Assembly: GCA_937951995.1 (NCBI GenBank)
Contig: CALGAG010000125.1
Span: 1-6,365, forward strand
Length of the DNA: 6,365 bases
Source: an uncultured Bacillota bacterium
Lineage (GTDB): Bacteria > Bacillota > Clostridia > Tissierellales > Tissierellaceae
Direction of reading: 5' to 3'
Below, one piece after another: positions 5,377 to 6,365 of this stretch (positions are counted from its first letter, which is position 1; the number at the start of each line of letters is the position of its first letter). The notes under the pieces were generated by a model. That model made no database searches. It was not told the DNA's origin and was given only the letters and a program-made list of their open reading frames with translations. The position numbers were made by a program, and so were the translations under genes.

Positions 5377-5892
5377 TTATATTTCAAGATTCATTACAAT
5401 CACTGTATGATCCTTTTTCCCAAAGGTCTGTTGTTTTCTCTCAATTTCCCTATATCCCAGCCTCTTCCAGAAGTTCATTCCTCTTGCATTTTCCTCTATG
5501 ACCCCAATCCTTAGCAAGTATCCTCCATTAAGTGATACATAATCCTTAATGTAATCGTGGATTGCACCACCAAGATTCATTCCCCTTCTACTGGGGTCTA
5601 TCAACAGCAGCCCGATTATCCACTCACCTGCTGTCTTGTAGTCCTTTATCATTTCCACGACACCTACAATCTGCTCCTTGTCATAGACTCCAAAAACCCT
5701 CTTGTCCTCCACTTCCTTACCAGGAGGAAGGTCATTCAGAATGTCAAATCCAGCTTTAGGTCCTGGCATCTGACCTTCTGTGAGAAGGGCAAACTCATGG
5801 CACCTTTCGCACAGGTCCTGCAACTCTGCCTCATTTCTAGCTCCAAGTAGCCTAATTTCAAAGTTTTCTTCCTTTAGGGTTAATCTATTCAT
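5377..5892 (-). CDS. GNAT-family N-acetyltransferase
   Basis: Cytosolic acetyl-CoA-dependent acetyltransferase of 171 residues, a normal single-domain length. Residues 66-82 form the beta strands leading in (VFGVYDKEQIVGVVEMI). Motif A is GLLLIDPSRRGMNLGGAIH (94-112), where the R-R-G-M-N-L-G-G loop takes the place of the Q/R-x-x-G-x-G/A pyrophosphate-binding signature. Residues 133-147, EENARGMNFWKRLGY, are the motif B region that closes the acetyl-CoA site. The acceptor substrate cannot be told. The ATG at 5890-5892 has GGAGGAG 4 bases upstream and overlaps the stop of the preceding hydrolase gene as ATGA, so the ribosome site lies inside the hydrolase reading frame and the two are co-translated. 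It ends 7 bases before the shared terminator. Confidence 0.92.
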   Translation of the reverse strand: MNRLTLKEENFEIRLLGARNEAELQDLCERCHEFALLTEGQMPGPKAGFDILNDLPPGKEVEDKRVFGVYDKEQIVGVVEMIKDYKTAGEWIIGLLLIDPSRRGMNLGGAIHDYIKDYVSLNGGYLLRIGVIEENARGMNFWKRLGYREIERKQQTFGKKDHTVIVMNLEI

Positions 5893-6365
5893 CTGTCTCC
5901 TCCGAAAATGTTTATGTCCTCTAGGAAATCACCCACGATTTCTTTGAAATCCTCAGGGAACTCATGCCCCAGTTCATTGACCCAAATTGACTTTACTGCG
6001 GTTCCACTGTTTATCAAGGCACTTGCAAGGGTTTTGCTGGGCTCCAGACAATCAGTATCCTTTGCACCGCAGATTATTATTACCTTGATGTTTTTTTCCT
6101 TTAATATTTCAACCAAGGTGACCAATTGGTTTTCGATCATAGGGATCCAGGGTGACTGGAGGATTATCGCAGAACAACCAATATCCTCTTCCAATATGGC
6201 TCTAAGTATGACATTGCAGCCTGCCGAGAAGCCTCCTAGGATCCTTTTTCCATATTCATCCCATTGAATCTTCTTAAGGCAGTTCTTCAGCTGTAAGGGT
6301 CCACTGCCCTCATCTTCCCATCTGAATATGCCAAATGAGTCTATCTCCTCTGATTGCATGTACTC
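5889..6365 (-). CDS. Alpha/beta hydrolase, 5' end beyond the window
   Basis: Partial gene; at least 158 codons are visible and the frame is open to the window edge. The nucleophile elbow is GGFSAG with the serine at residue 45 counted from an internal methionine at 6357-6359. The acid is probably D101 or D103 in CGAKDTDC (98-104), and the histidine is H132 in ELGHEFP, in the normal order Ser-Asp-His. The segment IDSFGIFRWEDE before the elbow resembles a piece found upstream of the catalytic serine in phospholipase/carboxylesterase-like hydrolases. The first strand and oxyanion loop are missing, so the internal methionine is unlikely to be the true start. It is followed by the acetyltransferase in a 4-base overlap, making an operon of at least two genes. 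The substrate is unknown; a small esterase or carboxylesterase is the simplest reading. Confidence 0.85.
   Translation of the reverse strand, partial: EYMQSEEIDSFGIFRWEDEGSGPLQLKNCLKKIQWDEYGKRILGGFSAGCNVILRAILEEDIGCSAIILQSPWIPMIENQLVTLVEILKEKNIKVIIICGAKDTDCLEPSKTLASALINSGTAVKSIWVNELGHEFPEDFKEIVGDFLEDINIFGGDR

Noticed and set aside
5320..6267. Plus-strand open frames opposite the acetyltransferase and hydrolase (5320-5514, 5557-5850, 5562-5759, 5908-6267)
   Set aside because: All are antisense to genes with clear catalytic motifs, and the first crosses the terminator hairpin.

Overview
The window looks like a stretch of a Bacillota chromosome, probably from a clostridial-type organism. The evidence is a moderate-to-low GC content, strong AGGAGG-type ribosome binding sites, AT-rich intergenic promoters with TATAAT-like boxes, and intrinsic terminators made of a GC-rich hairpin plus a T run. 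The families present (DesK/LiaS-type sensor kinase with a NarL-type regulator, a DUF4932-like lipoprotein) fit this too. The species cannot be named from the sequence. It holds seven genes that look intact or run off the edge, plus one degraded chimeric gene.

Layout, left to right. Positions 17-2073 (minus strand) carry a two-component operon: a multi-pass membrane histidine kinase followed, with an 8-base overlap, by a NarL/FixJ response regulator, closed by a clean intrinsic terminator at the left edge. A short divergent control region (2074-2194) separates it from a plus-strand class I SAM-dependent methyltransferase (2195-2839). Candidate -10 boxes for the two directions lie almost on top of each other. 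Positions 2862-3206 (minus) hold a broken gene. Its first ~50 codons are the N-terminus of a type I restriction-modification methylase subunit (HsdM), carrying an in-frame TGA at codon 7. They are joined in frame to the last ~60 codons of a YgjP-type zinc metallopeptidase. This looks like the scar of a deleted type I restriction-modification operon. Next comes an unrecognised minus-strand gene of about 217 residues (3375-4028), then, divergently, a plus-strand lipoprotein with an HEISH zinc-protease motif (4227-5333). The lipoprotein gene ends at a hairpin that also serves the convergent minus-strand pair at the right edge: an alpha/beta hydrolase cut by the window end (5889-6365) translationally coupled through ATGA to a GNAT acetyltransferase (5377-5892).

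How the genes relate. The kinase and regulator form one signalling unit, but no transporter or other obvious target lies beside them except the divergent methyltransferase, whose promoter shares their control region. The hydrolase and acetyltransferase form a second co-translated unit. The remaining genes look like individually transcribed accessory genes around a degraded restriction-modification locus. No stretch above 300 bases lacks a gene, and no tRNA, rRNA, CRISPR array or insertion sequence was seen.
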